Assembly: GCF_000307775.2 (NCBI RefSeq)
Contig: NZ_KK020676.1
Span: 35,896 to 99,895, forward strand
Length of the DNA: 64,000 nucleotides
Direction of reading: 5' to 3'
DNA from: Stutzerimonas stutzeri KOS6
GTDB lineage: Bacteria; Pseudomonadota; Gammaproteobacteria; Pseudomonadales; Pseudomonadaceae
Shown: positions 19,482-27,767 of the stretch, piece by piece
How positions within the stretch are numbered: position 1 is the stretch's first letter
Layout: the number at the start of each line of letters is the position of its first letter
Program-made: the position numbers and the translations under genes
The notes under the pieces: generated by a model
What the model saw: only the letters and a program-made list of their open reading frames with translations
Database searches by the model: none
What the model was told of the DNA's origin: nothing

Positions 19482-22370
19482 ATGCCCAATGGAATGAAGC
19501 GTGCGCTCACCGGCGTAGCGCTCGGACTGATCTGCTACAGCCTGCTTGGCTTTCTGATCCTGCCGGGTATCGCCCAGCGCATCGCCAATCAGCAGCTTGC
19601 GGCCTACGCAACCGTGCCGGCCAGCCTGCAACGTATCGAGCTCAACCCCTTCAGCCTCGAGCTCTCGCTGTTCGACCTGCGCATCGGCGAGCAGGACGAT
19701 CGTCAGTTGGCTTTCGAGCGGCTCTTTCTCGATCTGCAGTGGGACAGCCTCTGGCAGCGCACGCTGCACTTGGCGAATGTCGAGCTGATTGAGCCGGACG
19801 TCGAGGTGCGCTTCGCCGAGGATGGCACACTCAATCTCGGCCAGCTGTTCGAGGTGCCGGCATCAGAACCGACGACCAGCGAGGACGCTGACATCTTTCC
19901 CTTGCGCATGGATCGTCTGCAACTGGCAGGCGGTCGCCTCGCCTTTCGGGACCAGCGTCCGAGCGAGCCGATTGCCCTGGTCTACGAATCGCTGAATTTC
20001 GAACTGCACAATCTCGCCACCCGCACTGACGGCAGCGCCGATGCCCGTCTAACAGCCAGCGGGCCGAGCGGTGGGCGCATCGACTGGCAGGGCGATCTCA
20101 GCCTGCAACCACTGACATCCAGCGGCCAGTTGCAGATCAGCGATCTTCAGCTCAAGGATCTGTGGCCCTATGTGCGCGATGCCGTGCCGCTGGTACTCAA
20201 GGATGGCAGCCTCGAGTTCAGCACGAACTATCGTCTGGACCTCAGCGATGACCTCGCGCTGCGGCTGGAAAATGCCAAGGCCGCACTCGGGCCATTGGCC
20301 CTCGACAGCCCCGATGGACGCAAGCTGATCCGCATGGAGCGACTCGAGCTGAGCGAAACGTCGCTGGACCTGGGCAAGCAGCAGGTCAGCATTGGCAAAC
20401 TGCGCAGCCACAAGCTGGAAACCTGGGCGGCCCGGGAAGCCGATGGAGAACTCGACTGGCAGAAGCTGTTCGCCTCGACCGGCGACAAGGCAGATGCTGA
20501 CGCGCCGGCCACGGACGACACAGCAAGGAAAGCCGGAGCGCCCTGGCAGGTGTTGTTAGGCGACGCTCAGTTGCGCGACTACCGGGTCCATCTCGTCGAT
20601 CGTGTCCCGGACGAGGAAGTCGCGCTGGAGCTGGGCCCGCTAGATCTGAACATCAGCGAGTTCGACAGCCTCGGCACCAGCCCCTTCGCCCTCGAACTGG
20701 AAACCGGAGTCGGCAAGCAAGGCGCCATCCAGGCCAACGGGCAACTGCAGATGAGCCCCATGAGCGGCAAGCTGGCGGTGACCACGCAAGATATCGACCT
20801 GCGCATCGCTCAGGCCTATCTCAGTCCACTGGTCCATCTGGAAGTGCGCAGCGGCCTGCTGGCCAGCGAACTCGAGGTCGAGCTGAGCTCCACCGAGCCA
20901 TTGGCCTTCAGCGTGCGCGGCAGCGTAGACGCCACTCAACTGCATACGCTGGACACGATCAACAACCGCGATTTCGTCAAATGGCAGCGCCTGCAACTCA
21001 ACGGTCTCGACTACCAGCACCCGAGCAGCCTGGCAATCGAGCGCGTCGACCTGAGCCAGCCTTACGCCCGCTTCATCATCAACCCGGACCTGAGCACCAA
21101 CATCAACGACCTGCTGGTCGAGCGCAGTGAGGCGGGGGATGGCAGCGCACGAGCGCAAGAGCCCTCCGAGCCGCTGGCCATCCGTATCGGCGGCATTGCC
21201 ATTGCCGACGGCTCGGCGAATTTTGCCGACTTCAGCCTGAGGCCGCCCTTCGTCACCGCCATCCAGTCGCTCAACGGTGATATCGGCACCCTGGACAACC
21301 GCGAGCAGAAAGCCGCCTCGGTAAATGTCGCCGGCAAGGTGGACCAGTATGCGCCGGTCAGCATCAAAGGCAGCCTGACCCCCTTCGATCCACTGCAGAG
21401 CCTCGATATCGCCACGAGTTTCCGCCAGGTCGAGCTGACCACGCTGACGCCCTACTCCGGCAAATTCGCCGGCTACCGGATCCGCAAGGGCCGCCTCAAT
21501 CTGGATCTGCATTACCGAATCGAGCAGGGCCGACTGAACGCCGAGAACAAGGTCGTTCTGGAGCAGTTGCAGCTTGGCGAGAAGGTCGACAGTCCTGACG
21601 CCGTGGATCTGCCTGTTCGGCTGGCGGTCGCCCTGCTCAAGGACAGCCAGGGCACCATCTCCATCGAATTGCCGGTGCAGGGCAACCTGAACGACCCGCA
21701 GTTCAGCGTCATGCCAATCGTCTGGCAGACACTGCGCAATCTGGTGGTTCGCGCAGCCCAGGCGCCATTCAAGTTCATAGCCGGACTGGCCGGCGGAAGC
21801 GACGCCGACCTCAGCCATGTCGGCTTCGATCCAGCCAGTAGCGAGCTGGATAGCGAAGCGCGCAAACGCCTGGAGACGCTGGCTTCGGCGTTGAAGCAAC
21901 GTCCGGCTCTACAGCTGGAGGTGGAAGGCATGAGCGCCGCTGCCGTCGATGGCCCGCTGCTGGCCGAGCAACGCCTGCAGCAGGAGTTCCGCGAAACCCA
22001 GTATCGAATCCTGCAGCGTCGTGGCGACAAGGTGCCCGCAGACGCCAGTCAGATCCAGGTCGAAGCGGAAGATGAGGCCGCGTTGCTGGAAGCTATCTAC
22101 CGCAGTCGCCTCAAGCAGCAGCCGCCAGCCGAGTGGCGCGAGCTCGACGAGGAAGAACGCGCCGCACAGTTGCGCATGGCAGTGCTCGACTCCTGGAAGG
22201 GCAGCGCAGCGTTGCTGCGCCGCCTCAGCCGCGAACGTGCCGCCGCGATAAAGGGCTATCTGGTGGACGCCGGCCTGGACTCCGAACGCGTATACCTGCT
22301 GGACACCGGCACAACCGAACAAGGAAGCGACGGCAAGGTCGCGACGTCAATGCACCTGGGGAGTGAATGA
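19482..22370 (+). CDS. DUF748 (AsmA-like) envelope protein
   Basis: 962 residues. An N-terminal membrane anchor (residues ~6-30, ALTGVALGLICYSLLGFLIL) is followed by a very long region of repeated beta-strand segments on the AsmA/DUF748 plan, such as LELSLFDLRIGEQ and RLNLDLHYRIEQGRLN. Near the C-terminus VGFDPASSELDSEARKRLETLA resembles an OmpA-like peptidoglycan-association start. Proteins of this superfamily are placed in the periplasm, anchored in the inner membrane, and several are implicated in phospholipid transport to the outer membrane; a role here is inference. A second in-frame ATG at 19494 is possible. The stop overlaps the start of the next gene (ATGA), so the two are coupled. 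Confidence 0.82.
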   Translation: MPNGMKRALTGVALGLICYSLLGFLILPGIAQRIANQQLAAYATVPASLQRIELNPFSLELSLFDLRIGEQDDRQLAFERLFLDLQWDSLWQRTLHLANVELIEPDVEVRFAEDGTLNLGQLFEVPASEPTTSEDADIFPLRMDRLQLAGGRLAFRDQRPSEPIALVYESLNFELHNLATRTDGSADARLTASGPSGGRIDWQGDLSLQPLTSSGQLQISDLQLKDLWPYVRDAVPLVLKDGSLEFSTNYRLDLSDDLALRLENAKAALGPLALDSPDGRKLIRMERLELSETSLDLGKQQVSIGKLRSHKLETWAAREADGELDWQKLFASTGDKADADAPATDDTARKAGAPWQVLLGDAQLRDYRVHLVDRVPDEEVALELGPLDLNISEFDSLGTSPFALELETGVGKQGAIQANGQLQMSPMSGKLAVTTQDIDLRIAQAYLSPLVHLEVRSGLLASELEVELSSTEPLAFSVRGSVDATQLHTLDTINNRDFVKWQRLQLNGLDYQHPSSLAIERVDLSQPYARFIINPDLSTNINDLLVERSEAGDGSARAQEPSEPLAIRIGGIAIADGSANFADFSLRPPFVTAIQSLNGDIGTLDNREQKAASVNVAGKVDQYAPVSIKGSLTPFDPLQSLDIATSFRQVELTTLTPYSGKFAGYRIRKGRLNLDLHYRIEQGRLNAENKVVLEQLQLGEKVDSPDAVDLPVRLAVALLKDSQGTISIELPVQGNLNDPQFSVMPIVWQTLRNLVVRAAQAPFKFIAGLAGGSDADLSHVGFDPASSELDSEARKRLETLASALKQRPALQLEVEGMSAAAVDGPLLAEQRLQQEFRETQYRILQRRGDKVPADASQIQVEAEDEAALLEAIYRSRLKQQPPAEWRELDEEERAAQLRMAVLDSWKGSAALLRRLSRERAAAIKGYLVDAGLDSERVYLLDTGTTEQGSDGKVATSMHLGSE

Positions 22371-22666
22371 TGATGTCGCGTAATTACGCTGTTGCTTGTG
22401 TACTGCTGGTCGCGTTGTCCGGGGCTCACGCCGATACCCTGCGCTGCGGGAGCCAGCTCGTCACCACGGGTGATCGCACCTTCGAAGTGGAAAGCAAGTG
22501 CGGCATGCCGCAGCACCGCGATCTTGTCGGCTATACGCTCAGCCGTAACGACCGCCAGGAGTTCGCGCTGGAGGAATGGGTTTATGGTCCGCGTAATGGC
22601 ATGCTCAGCATCCTGACGTTCGAGGGCAACCGCCTGGTTCGCATCGAAACCCGCCGAGCCAACTGA
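22367..22666 (+). CDS. DUF2845 small secreted protein, copy 1
   Basis: 99 residues. A short signal peptide (AVACVLLVALSGAHA, cleavage after AHA) precedes DTLRCGSQLVTTGD, CGMP and EEWVYGPRNGMLSILTFEGNRLVRI, the DUF2845 pattern with two conserved cysteines that may pair in the periplasm. Three consecutive ATG codons (22367-22375) leave the exact start open. It overlaps the DUF748 gene and is followed 18 bases later by a paralogue. Function unknown. Confidence 0.82.
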   Translation: MMMSRNYAVACVLLVALSGAHADTLRCGSQLVTTGDRTFEVESKCGMPQHRDLVGYTLSRNDRQEFALEEWVYGPRNGMLSILTFEGNRLVRIETRRAN

Positions 22667-22684
22667 TCCCCTGGAGCCATACCG

Positions 22685-22996
22685 ATGGACCGTCGCGTTC
22701 CCGTCACCCTTCTGCTTTGCCTGCTGTTCGGCACCCTGCAAGCGCAGGCCTCTTCTACCTATCGCTGCAACAGCCGCCTGGTGAGCCTGGAAGCCACCAC
22801 GGCCGAGGTTCGCAGCAAATGCGGCGAGCCATCCAGCGCGGCCCTGGTCGGTTACAAGGAGATCGTTGATGATCATGGCCTCCAGCAGGAGGTGCCCGTC
22901 GAGGAATGGGTCTACGGGCCGAATAACGGCATGCTCCATTTCCTGCGATTCGAAGGCAATCGTCTCCGGCAGATCACCAGTGAACGAGGAAACTAG
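22685..22996 (+). CDS. DUF2845 small secreted protein, copy 2
   Basis: 103 residues. Signal peptide PVTLLLCLLFGTLQAQA, then STYRCNSRLVSLEATTAEVRSKCGEP and EEWVYGPNNGMLHFLRFEGNRL. It clearly aligns with the preceding gene through both cysteines and the EEWVYGP-NGML-L-FEGNRL block, so the pair arose by tandem duplication. It is the last gene of the DUF748 operon; a hairpin shared with the convergent BON gene follows. Function unknown. Confidence 0.82.
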   Translation: MDRRVPVTLLLCLLFGTLQAQASSTYRCNSRLVSLEATTAEVRSKCGEPSSAALVGYKEIVDDHGLQQEVPVEEWVYGPNNGMLHFLRFEGNRLRQITSERGN

Positions 22997-23006
22997 GACG
23001 CAAAAA

Positions 23007-23026
23007 ACCCCACTGTAGAGTGGGGT
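23007..23026. terminator. Bidirectional terminator between DUF2845 and BON genes
   Basis: ACCCCACT-GTAG-AGTGGGGT. On the minus strand it is followed by six Ts, on the plus strand by TCTTCT. A second perfect hairpin, CCCGCCAG-CAA-CTGGCGGG, stands at 23041-23059. Confidence 0.8.
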
Positions 23027-23067
23027 CTTCTGATTGACGCCCCGCCAGCAACTGGCGGGAAGCTCTG

Positions 23068-23439
23068 TTATTCGGCGGTTTTCAGGCCGTCGGCAGAGAC
23101 TTCACGAACACCCTTGATGCCCTTGGCCTTGGCCACGGCAGCTTCTTTCTCGGCTTCGGTAGCTACGGTCCCGGACAGCGAGACGACGCCATCCTTGGTT
23201 TCCACTTCGATGTCCATTCCGGGCGTAGCGTCTTCAGCCAGCAACGTGGACTTCACCTTGGTGGTGATCCAGGTGTCGGAAGCCGCATCGCTGGCATCGT
23301 CCATCGTGTCGTTGGTGGCAAGCATGACTGCTTCGGTGTTATCGATGGCAGACGTGTTATCTGCCAGGGCTGCACCAGCGAGTGGCATGCTGAGGGCAGC
23401 AACAATGGCGGTGGCAGTAAGGGTCTGAATGGTCTTCAT
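23068..23439 (-). CDS. Periplasmic BON-domain protein (OsmY-like)
   Basis: 123 residues from ATG 23439, which has an AGGAG site eight bases before it; a GTG three codons upstream overlaps that site and is less likely. Signal peptide MKTIQTLTATAIVAALSMPLAGAALA, a linker, then one BON domain (DTWITTKVKSTLLAE...VVSLSGTVATEAEKEAAVAKAKGIKGV). BON domains bind phospholipids or connect envelope structures; OsmY is an osmotically induced periplasmic chaperone. Only one BON domain is present against two in E. coli OsmY. The gene lies downstream of pnp in the same orientation but is separated by a terminator. Confidence 0.85.
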   Translation of the reverse strand: MKTIQTLTATAIVAALSMPLAGAALADNTSAIDNTEAVMLATNDTMDDASDAASDTWITTKVKSTLLAEDATPGMDIEVETKDGVVSLSGTVATEAEKEAAVAKAKGIKGVREVSADGLKTAE

Positions 23440-23654
23440 AGATGTCACTCCTGTTCTCTTGGTTTCTGCGGCATGACTCCGAGCCCCAGGTTCACGATGA
23501 ACATTGCAAGTGGCGCGCCAACTTTAATGGAGCGTTTATAGCAATAAAATCAATAGGTTAAGAACAAGCCAAACGGGAGCAAAGTTGCACAATGCAAGTT
23601 TTCCCATTCTGGTACGTGCATCTTGCAATCTTCCGCCAGCGGCAGCCGGAAAAC

Positions 23655-23680
23655 GAAAAGGGCCCCGAAGGGCCCTTTTC
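23655..23680 (-). terminator. Rho-independent terminator of pnp
   Basis: GAAAAGGGCCC-CGAA-GGGCCCTTTTC, eleven base pairs, then GTT. It is symmetrical and so may act in both directions. Confidence 0.85.
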
Positions 23681-23700
23681 GTTCAACTCAGGCTGTCGTT

Positions 23701-25806
23701 TCAGACGCCGGAAGCTTCCGCTGCAGCTACGTCCTTGATGGACAGCTTGATGCGGCCACGGTTGTCCACGTCCAGTACCAGCACCTTCACTTCCTGACCT
23801 TCCTTCAACACATCGGTCACCTTCTCGATGCGCTGATCGCTGATCTGCGAGATGTGCACCAGACCATCCTTGCCCGGCAGGATGTTGACGAAGGCACCGA
23901 AGTCGACGATGCGCTCGACCTTGCCGACGTAGATCTTGCCGATCTCCGCTTCGGCAGTGATACCGAGCACGCGCTGCTTGGCTGCCTCGGCCGCTTCCTT
24001 GGTCTCGCCGAAGATCTTGATCGAGCCATCGTCCTCGATGTCGATCGAGGCCTTGGTTTCTTCGCAGATGGCACGGATGGTCGCGCCGCCCTTGCCGATC
24101 ACATCGCGAATCTTGTCCTGATCGATCTTCATCGCCAGCATGGTCGGTGCGTTGGCCGACAGTTCGCTGCGCGACTGAGCGATGACCTGGTTCATCTGGC
24201 CGAGGATGTCAAGGCGCGCTTCCAGGGCCTGGCCCAGAGCGATTTCCATGATCTCTTCGGTGATGCCCTGGATCTTGATGTCCATCTGCAACGCGGTAAC
24301 GCCCTTGGCAGTACCGGCCACCTTGAAGTCCATGTCACCCAGGTGGTCTTCGTCACCGAGGATGTCGGTCAGAACGGCAAACTTGTCGCCTTCCTTGACC
24401 AGGCCCATGGCGATACCGGCCACCGGTGCCTTCATCGGCACGCCGGCGTCCATCAGTGCCAGCGAGGCACCACAGACCGACGCCATGGAGCTGGAGCCGT
24501 TGGACTCGGTGATCTCGGAAACCACGCGGATGGTGTACGGGAATTCGTCGGCGCTCGGCAGCATGGCGGCGACACCACGACGGGCCAGACGACCGTGGCC
24601 GATTTCGCGGCGGCCGGTAGCGCCCATGCGACCACACTCACCGACCGAGTACGGCGGGAAGTTGTAGTGCAGCATGAAGGGGTCTTTCTTCTCGCCCTCC
24701 AGGGTGTCGAGCAGTTGTGCATCACGGGCGGTGCCGAGGGTCGCAACGACCAGGGCCTGGGTTTCACCGCGGGTGAACAGGGCCGAACCGTGGGTCTTGT
24801 CGAGCACGCCGACTTCGATGTTCAGGCCGCGAACGGTACGAGTGTCGCGACCGTCGATACGCGGCTTGCCGTTGACGATGTTCTCACGAACGGTGCGGTA
24901 TTCGATTTCGCCGAAAGCATCCTTCACTTCGCCAGCGGACGGCTGGCCTTCCTCGCCGGAGAACTTGGCAACGACCTGGTCTTTCAGCTCGCCCAGGCGC
25001 GCATAGCGGTCCTGCTTGATGGTGATGGTGTAGGCCTGCGAGATGGCTTCGCCGAACTCGCTACGGATCGCGTCCAGCAGAGCCGTATTGGCCTGCGGAG
25101 CGGTCCAGTCCCAGCGCGGCTTGCCGGCCTCGGCAGCGAGCTCTTCGACGGCCTTGATCACGGCCTGGAACTCGTCATGGGCGAACAGCACGGCACCCAG
25201 CATCTGGTCTTCGGTCAGCTCCTTGGCTTCCGACTCGACCATCAGCACGGCGTCCTTGGTGCCGGCCACGACCATGTCCAGGCCGGAGGCCTTGAGCTGC
25301 TCGTAGTTCGGGTTCAGCAGGTAGCCGGTTTCCGGGTGGAAGGCCACGCGAGCGGCACCGATCGGGCCGTCGAACGGAATGCCGGATACCGCCAGGGCAG
25401 CCGAAGTACCGATCATCGCGGCGATGTCCGGATCGGTTTTCTTGCTGGTGGAGACGACAGTACAGATGACCTGCACTTCGTTCTGGAAGCCTTCCGGGAA
25501 CAGCGGACGGATCGGCCGATCGATCAGGCGCGAGGTCAGGGTTTCCTTCTCGGAAGGACGCGCCTCACGCTTGAAGAAACCGCCGGGAATCTTGCCCGCT
25601 GCGTAGGTCTTCTCCTGGTAATGCACGGAGAGCGGGAAGAACCCTTTGCTCGGATCGGCGGTCTTGGCACCGACCACGGTGACCAGCACGGTGACGTCGT
25701 CATCGACGGTCACCAGTACTGCGCCGGAGGCCTGGCGGGCGATACGACCCGTCTCCAGGGTTACGGTCGACTGACCGAATTGAAACTTCTTGATTACCGG
25801 ATTCAC
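23701..25806 (-). CDS. pnp: Polynucleotide phosphorylase (PNPase)
   Basis: 701 residues. It degrades RNA 3' to 5' with phosphate and is a component of the degradosome. Two RNase PH-like domains are visible ([22 protein letters not shown] in the first; [13 protein letters not shown], the catalytic D region [17 protein letters not shown] and [15 protein letters not shown] in the second), then a KH domain ([16 protein letters not shown], GxxG at about 557-560) and a C-terminal S1 domain ([20 protein letters not shown]). Translation starts with GTG at 25806, preceded by GAAGGAA. It follows rpsO in the classical rpsO-pnp order. Confidence 0.97.
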   Translation of the reverse strand: MNPVIKKFQFGQSTVTLETGRIARQASGAVLVTVDDDVTVLVTVVGAKTADPSKGFFPLSVHYQEKTYAAGKIPGGFFKREARPSEKETLTSRLIDRPIRPLFPEGFQNEVQVICTVVSTSKKTDPDIAAMIGTSAALAVSGIPFDGPIGAARVAFHPETGYLLNPNYEQLKASGLDMVVAGTKDAVLMVESEAKELTEDQMLGAVLFAHDEFQAVIKAVEELAAEAGKPRWDWTAPQANTALLDAIRSEFGEAISQAYTITIKQDRYARLGELKDQVVAKFSGEEGQPSAGEVKDAFGEIEYRTVRENIVNGKPRIDGRDTRTVRGLNIEVGVLDKTHGSALFTRGETQALVVATLGTARDAQLLDTLEGEKKDPFMLHYNFPPYSVGECGRMGATGRREIGHGRLARRGVAAMLPSADEFPYTIRVVSEITESNGSSSMASVCGASLALMDAGVPMKAPVAGIAMGLVKEGDKFAVLTDILGDEDHLGDMDFKVAGTAKGVTALQMDIKIQGITEEIMEIALGQALEARLDILGQMNQVIAQSRSELSANAPTMLAMKIDQDKIRDVIGKGGATIRAICEETKASIDIEDDGSIKIFGETKEAAEAAKQRVLGITAEAEIGKIYVGKVERIVDFGAFVNILPGKDGLVHISQISDQRIEKVTDVLKEGQEVKVLVLDVDNRGRIKLSIKDVAAAEASGV

Positions 25807-25881
25807 GGTTTTTCCTTCTCTTTGTTGCCTTTGGGGAAATCGGCAGAACGCTCGGGAGTCGGCCCTAAACGACCTGCAAGA

Positions 25882-25957
25882 AAGCCGAAAGCTGGAAGAC
25901 CGAAGCTGATTGCGGGGATATCCCGGCTTTCAACTTCAGGCTTCCAGCTTCCGGCTT
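25882..25957. repeat. Dispersed AAGCCGAAAGC-type repeat, palindromic copy B
   Basis: AAGCCGAAAGCTGGAAG at 25882-25898 faces an inverted near-copy at 25941-25957 (minus strand AAGCCGGAAGCTGGAAG), so the region can fold into a long hairpin between rpsO and pnp. Confidence 0.65.
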
Positions 25958-25973
25958 CCAGCTCGGGCGCGTC

Positions 25974-26243
25974 TTAGCGACGCAGACCCAGACGACCGAT
26001 CAAGGTGCTGTAACGAGTGGTGTCCTTACCCTTCAGGTAGTCCAGCAGCTTGCGGCGCTGGTTAACCATACGGATCAGACCACGACGGGAGTGGTGATCT
26101 TTGCCGTTGGCCTTGAAGTGGTCCTGCAGCTTGTTGATGTTGGCGGTCAGCAGGGCTACCTGCACTTCCGGAGAACCGGTATCGCCTTCAGCTTGCTTGT
26201 ACTCGTTAACGATCTGGGCTTTTTCTTCAACGCTCAGTGCCAT
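25974..26243 (-). CDS. rpsO: 30S ribosomal protein S15 (RpsO)
   Basis: 89 residues. Primary 16S rRNA-binding protein of the small-subunit platform. The sequence contains [27 protein letters not shown] and [22 protein letters not shown], the conserved S15 signature. In many bacteria S15 represses its own translation by binding its leader. It lies between truB and pnp, with a 167-base gap to pnp that carries a palindromic repeat. Confidence 0.98.
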   Translation of the reverse strand: MALSVEEKAQIVNEYKQAEGDTGSPEVQVALLTANINKLQDHFKANGKDHHSRRGLIRMVNQRRKLLDYLKGKDTTRYSTLIGRLGLRR

Positions 26244-26357
26244 GATAGGGCTCCTTGAGTGAACAGGCCGGGAATCATCCCGTGTTTAATAAAGAGAAAT
26301 GACCGTGCCTGCTGACAGCCACCCTCTGACGCAACGCGCGAACGCGCTGCGCACCGG

Positions 26358-27275
26358 TCATTCCGACCGAATCAATCGACGCGGCGCAATGCGCCCGTCC
26401 TCGCTCACTTCACCGATACCGATGAAACGACCATTGTTATCCTGCACGCGCACCATGCCGTACTTGGGCGCCTCGGGTGCGCGTACCGGTTGTCCATGCA
26501 GCCAGTAATAGGCACTGTGCTCGGACAACTGCAGCAACGGCCAATGCTCCAGCCCACTGTCTACCGGCAGCAGAAGCTCATCCAGCGCCTCCGATCCGCC
26601 CTCGCCGTGCAATTGCTCCAGCTTCTCGAGCGTCACCGTCTGCGAAAGATCGAACGGACCGGCCTGGGTTCGCCGCAAATCGGCGACATGCGCACCGCAA
26701 CCAAGCAGCCGACCGATATCCTCGACCAGCGTGCGGATATAGGTGCCCTTGCTGCACGCCACGACCAGGCGCGCCTTGTCGCCGTCGAGCGCGAGCAACT
26801 CCAGGCGCGCAATATTAACAGAACGCGGCTCGCGCTCCACCACCTCTCCGGCACGCGCCAGCTTGTACAGCGGCTGGCCGTCACGCTTGAGGGCCGAGTA
26901 CATCGGCGGCACCTGCAGGATGTCCCCGCGAAACTGCGGCAACAGCGCTTCCAACTGTTCACGGGTAACCGTTACCGGATTGCGCTCCAGGACCTCGCCT
27001 TCGGCATCAGCGGTGGTCGTGGTCACGCCCAGTTGCATGACCGTCTCATAGGCCTTGTCCGCGTCGAGCAGATACTGCGAGAACTTGGTGGCCTCCCCGA
27101 AACACAATGGCAAGACCCCGGTAGCCAGCGGGTCGAGACTCCCGGTATGCCCGGCCTTCTCCGCATTGAGCAGCCAGCGGACCTTCTGCAGCGCAGCGTT
27201 GGAGGTGAACCCGCGCGGCTTGTCGAACAGGATGATGCCACTGACATTGCGGCGTACACGCTTGACCTGTGCCAC
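26358..27275 (-). CDS. truB: tRNA pseudouridine-55 synthase (TruB)
   Basis: 305 residues. It forms pseudouridine 55 in the T-loop of most tRNAs. Catalytic D48 is in [56 protein letters not shown] and [14 protein letters not shown] are family blocks; a PUA-type C-terminal domain follows. I chose the GTG at 27275 (residues [10 protein letters not shown]), which matches the family N-terminus; an ATG at 27317 would add 14 residues and overlap rbfA. rbfA stops two bases upstream, so the genes are coupled. Confidence 0.95.
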   Translation of the reverse strand: MAQVKRVRRNVSGIILFDKPRGFTSNAALQKVRWLLNAEKAGHTGSLDPLATGVLPLCFGEATKFSQYLLDADKAYETVMQLGVTTTTADAEGEVLERNPVTVTREQLEALLPQFRGDILQVPPMYSALKRDGQPLYKLARAGEVVEREPRSVNIARLELLALDGDKARLVVACSKGTYIRTLVEDIGRLLGCGAHVADLRRTQAGPFDLSQTVTLEKLEQLHGEGGSEALDELLLPVDSGLEHWPLLQLSEHSAYYWLHGQPVRAPEAPKYGMVRVQDNNGRFIGIGEVSEDGRIAPRRLIRSE

Positions 27276-27276
27276 G

Positions 27277-27666
27277 TTATTCTCCGCGCTCGTCGCTGTG
27301 CTTGCGATCTTCGGCAACCGCGCGCTCGATCAGCGAGCTCAACTCGACACCCCGACGGATGCTGGCGTCGTAATTGAAGTGCAGTTGCGGAACGCTGCGC
27401 AGCTTCATGCTCTTGCCCAGTTGCATGCGCAGGAAGCCGGCAGCTTCGTTGAGGATGCGCAGGTTGCCCTTGACCGCCTCTTCGTCGTCATCCTGCCCCA
27501 TGATGGTGATGAAGATCTTTGCATGGGACAGATCGCGACTGACGTCGACACCAGTGATGGTGACCAGCCCCAGACGCGGATCCTTGATCTCGCGCTGAAT
27601 GAGCAGCGCCAACTCGCGCTGCATCTGGTCGCCGATACGCTGGGTACGACTGAATTCTTTGGCCAT
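27277..27666 (-). CDS. rbfA: 30S ribosome-binding factor RbfA
   Basis: 129 residues. A KH-fold protein that binds late 30S precursors and helps 16S rRNA 5'-end maturation and cold adaptation. Typical features: [27 protein letters not shown] at the N-terminus, [15 protein letters not shown], and [18 protein letters not shown] near the C-terminus. It lies between infB and truB as in other gammaproteobacteria; the infB-rbfA gap carries a repeat (27685-27760). Confidence 0.97.
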   Translation of the reverse strand: MAKEFSRTQRIGDQMQRELALLIQREIKDPRLGLVTITGVDVSRDLSHAKIFITIMGQDDDEEAVKGNLRILNEAAGFLRMQLGKSMKLRSVPQLHFNYDASIRRGVELSSLIERAVAEDRKHSDERGE

Positions 27667-27684
27667 ATTTTCTCACCCGTTTAA

Positions 27685-27760
27685 AAGCCGAAAGCTGGAA
27701 GCTCGAAGCGGTAGCCGCATTTCGCGGTTACCAGCTCCTGACTCCCAGCTCCCGAGCTGA
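27685..27760. repeat. Dispersed AAGCCGAAAGC-type repeat, copy C
   Basis: AAGCCGAAAGCTGGAAG at 27685-27701 is identical over 17 bases to copy B. Related inverted units (CCAGCTCC, CCCAGCTCCCGAGCTG) follow up to the infB stop. Confidence 0.65.
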
Positions 27761-27767
27761 CGCCTGC

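Noticed and set aside
23575..23635. TTGCACAATGCAA and nearby TTGCAAT words as an operator
   Set aside because: Short and A/T-rich; no second clear site or known regulator; left unassigned.
23623..25977. A 784-codon open frame antisense to pnp
   Set aside because: Same artefact: mirrors the codon bias of pnp, with no known domain.
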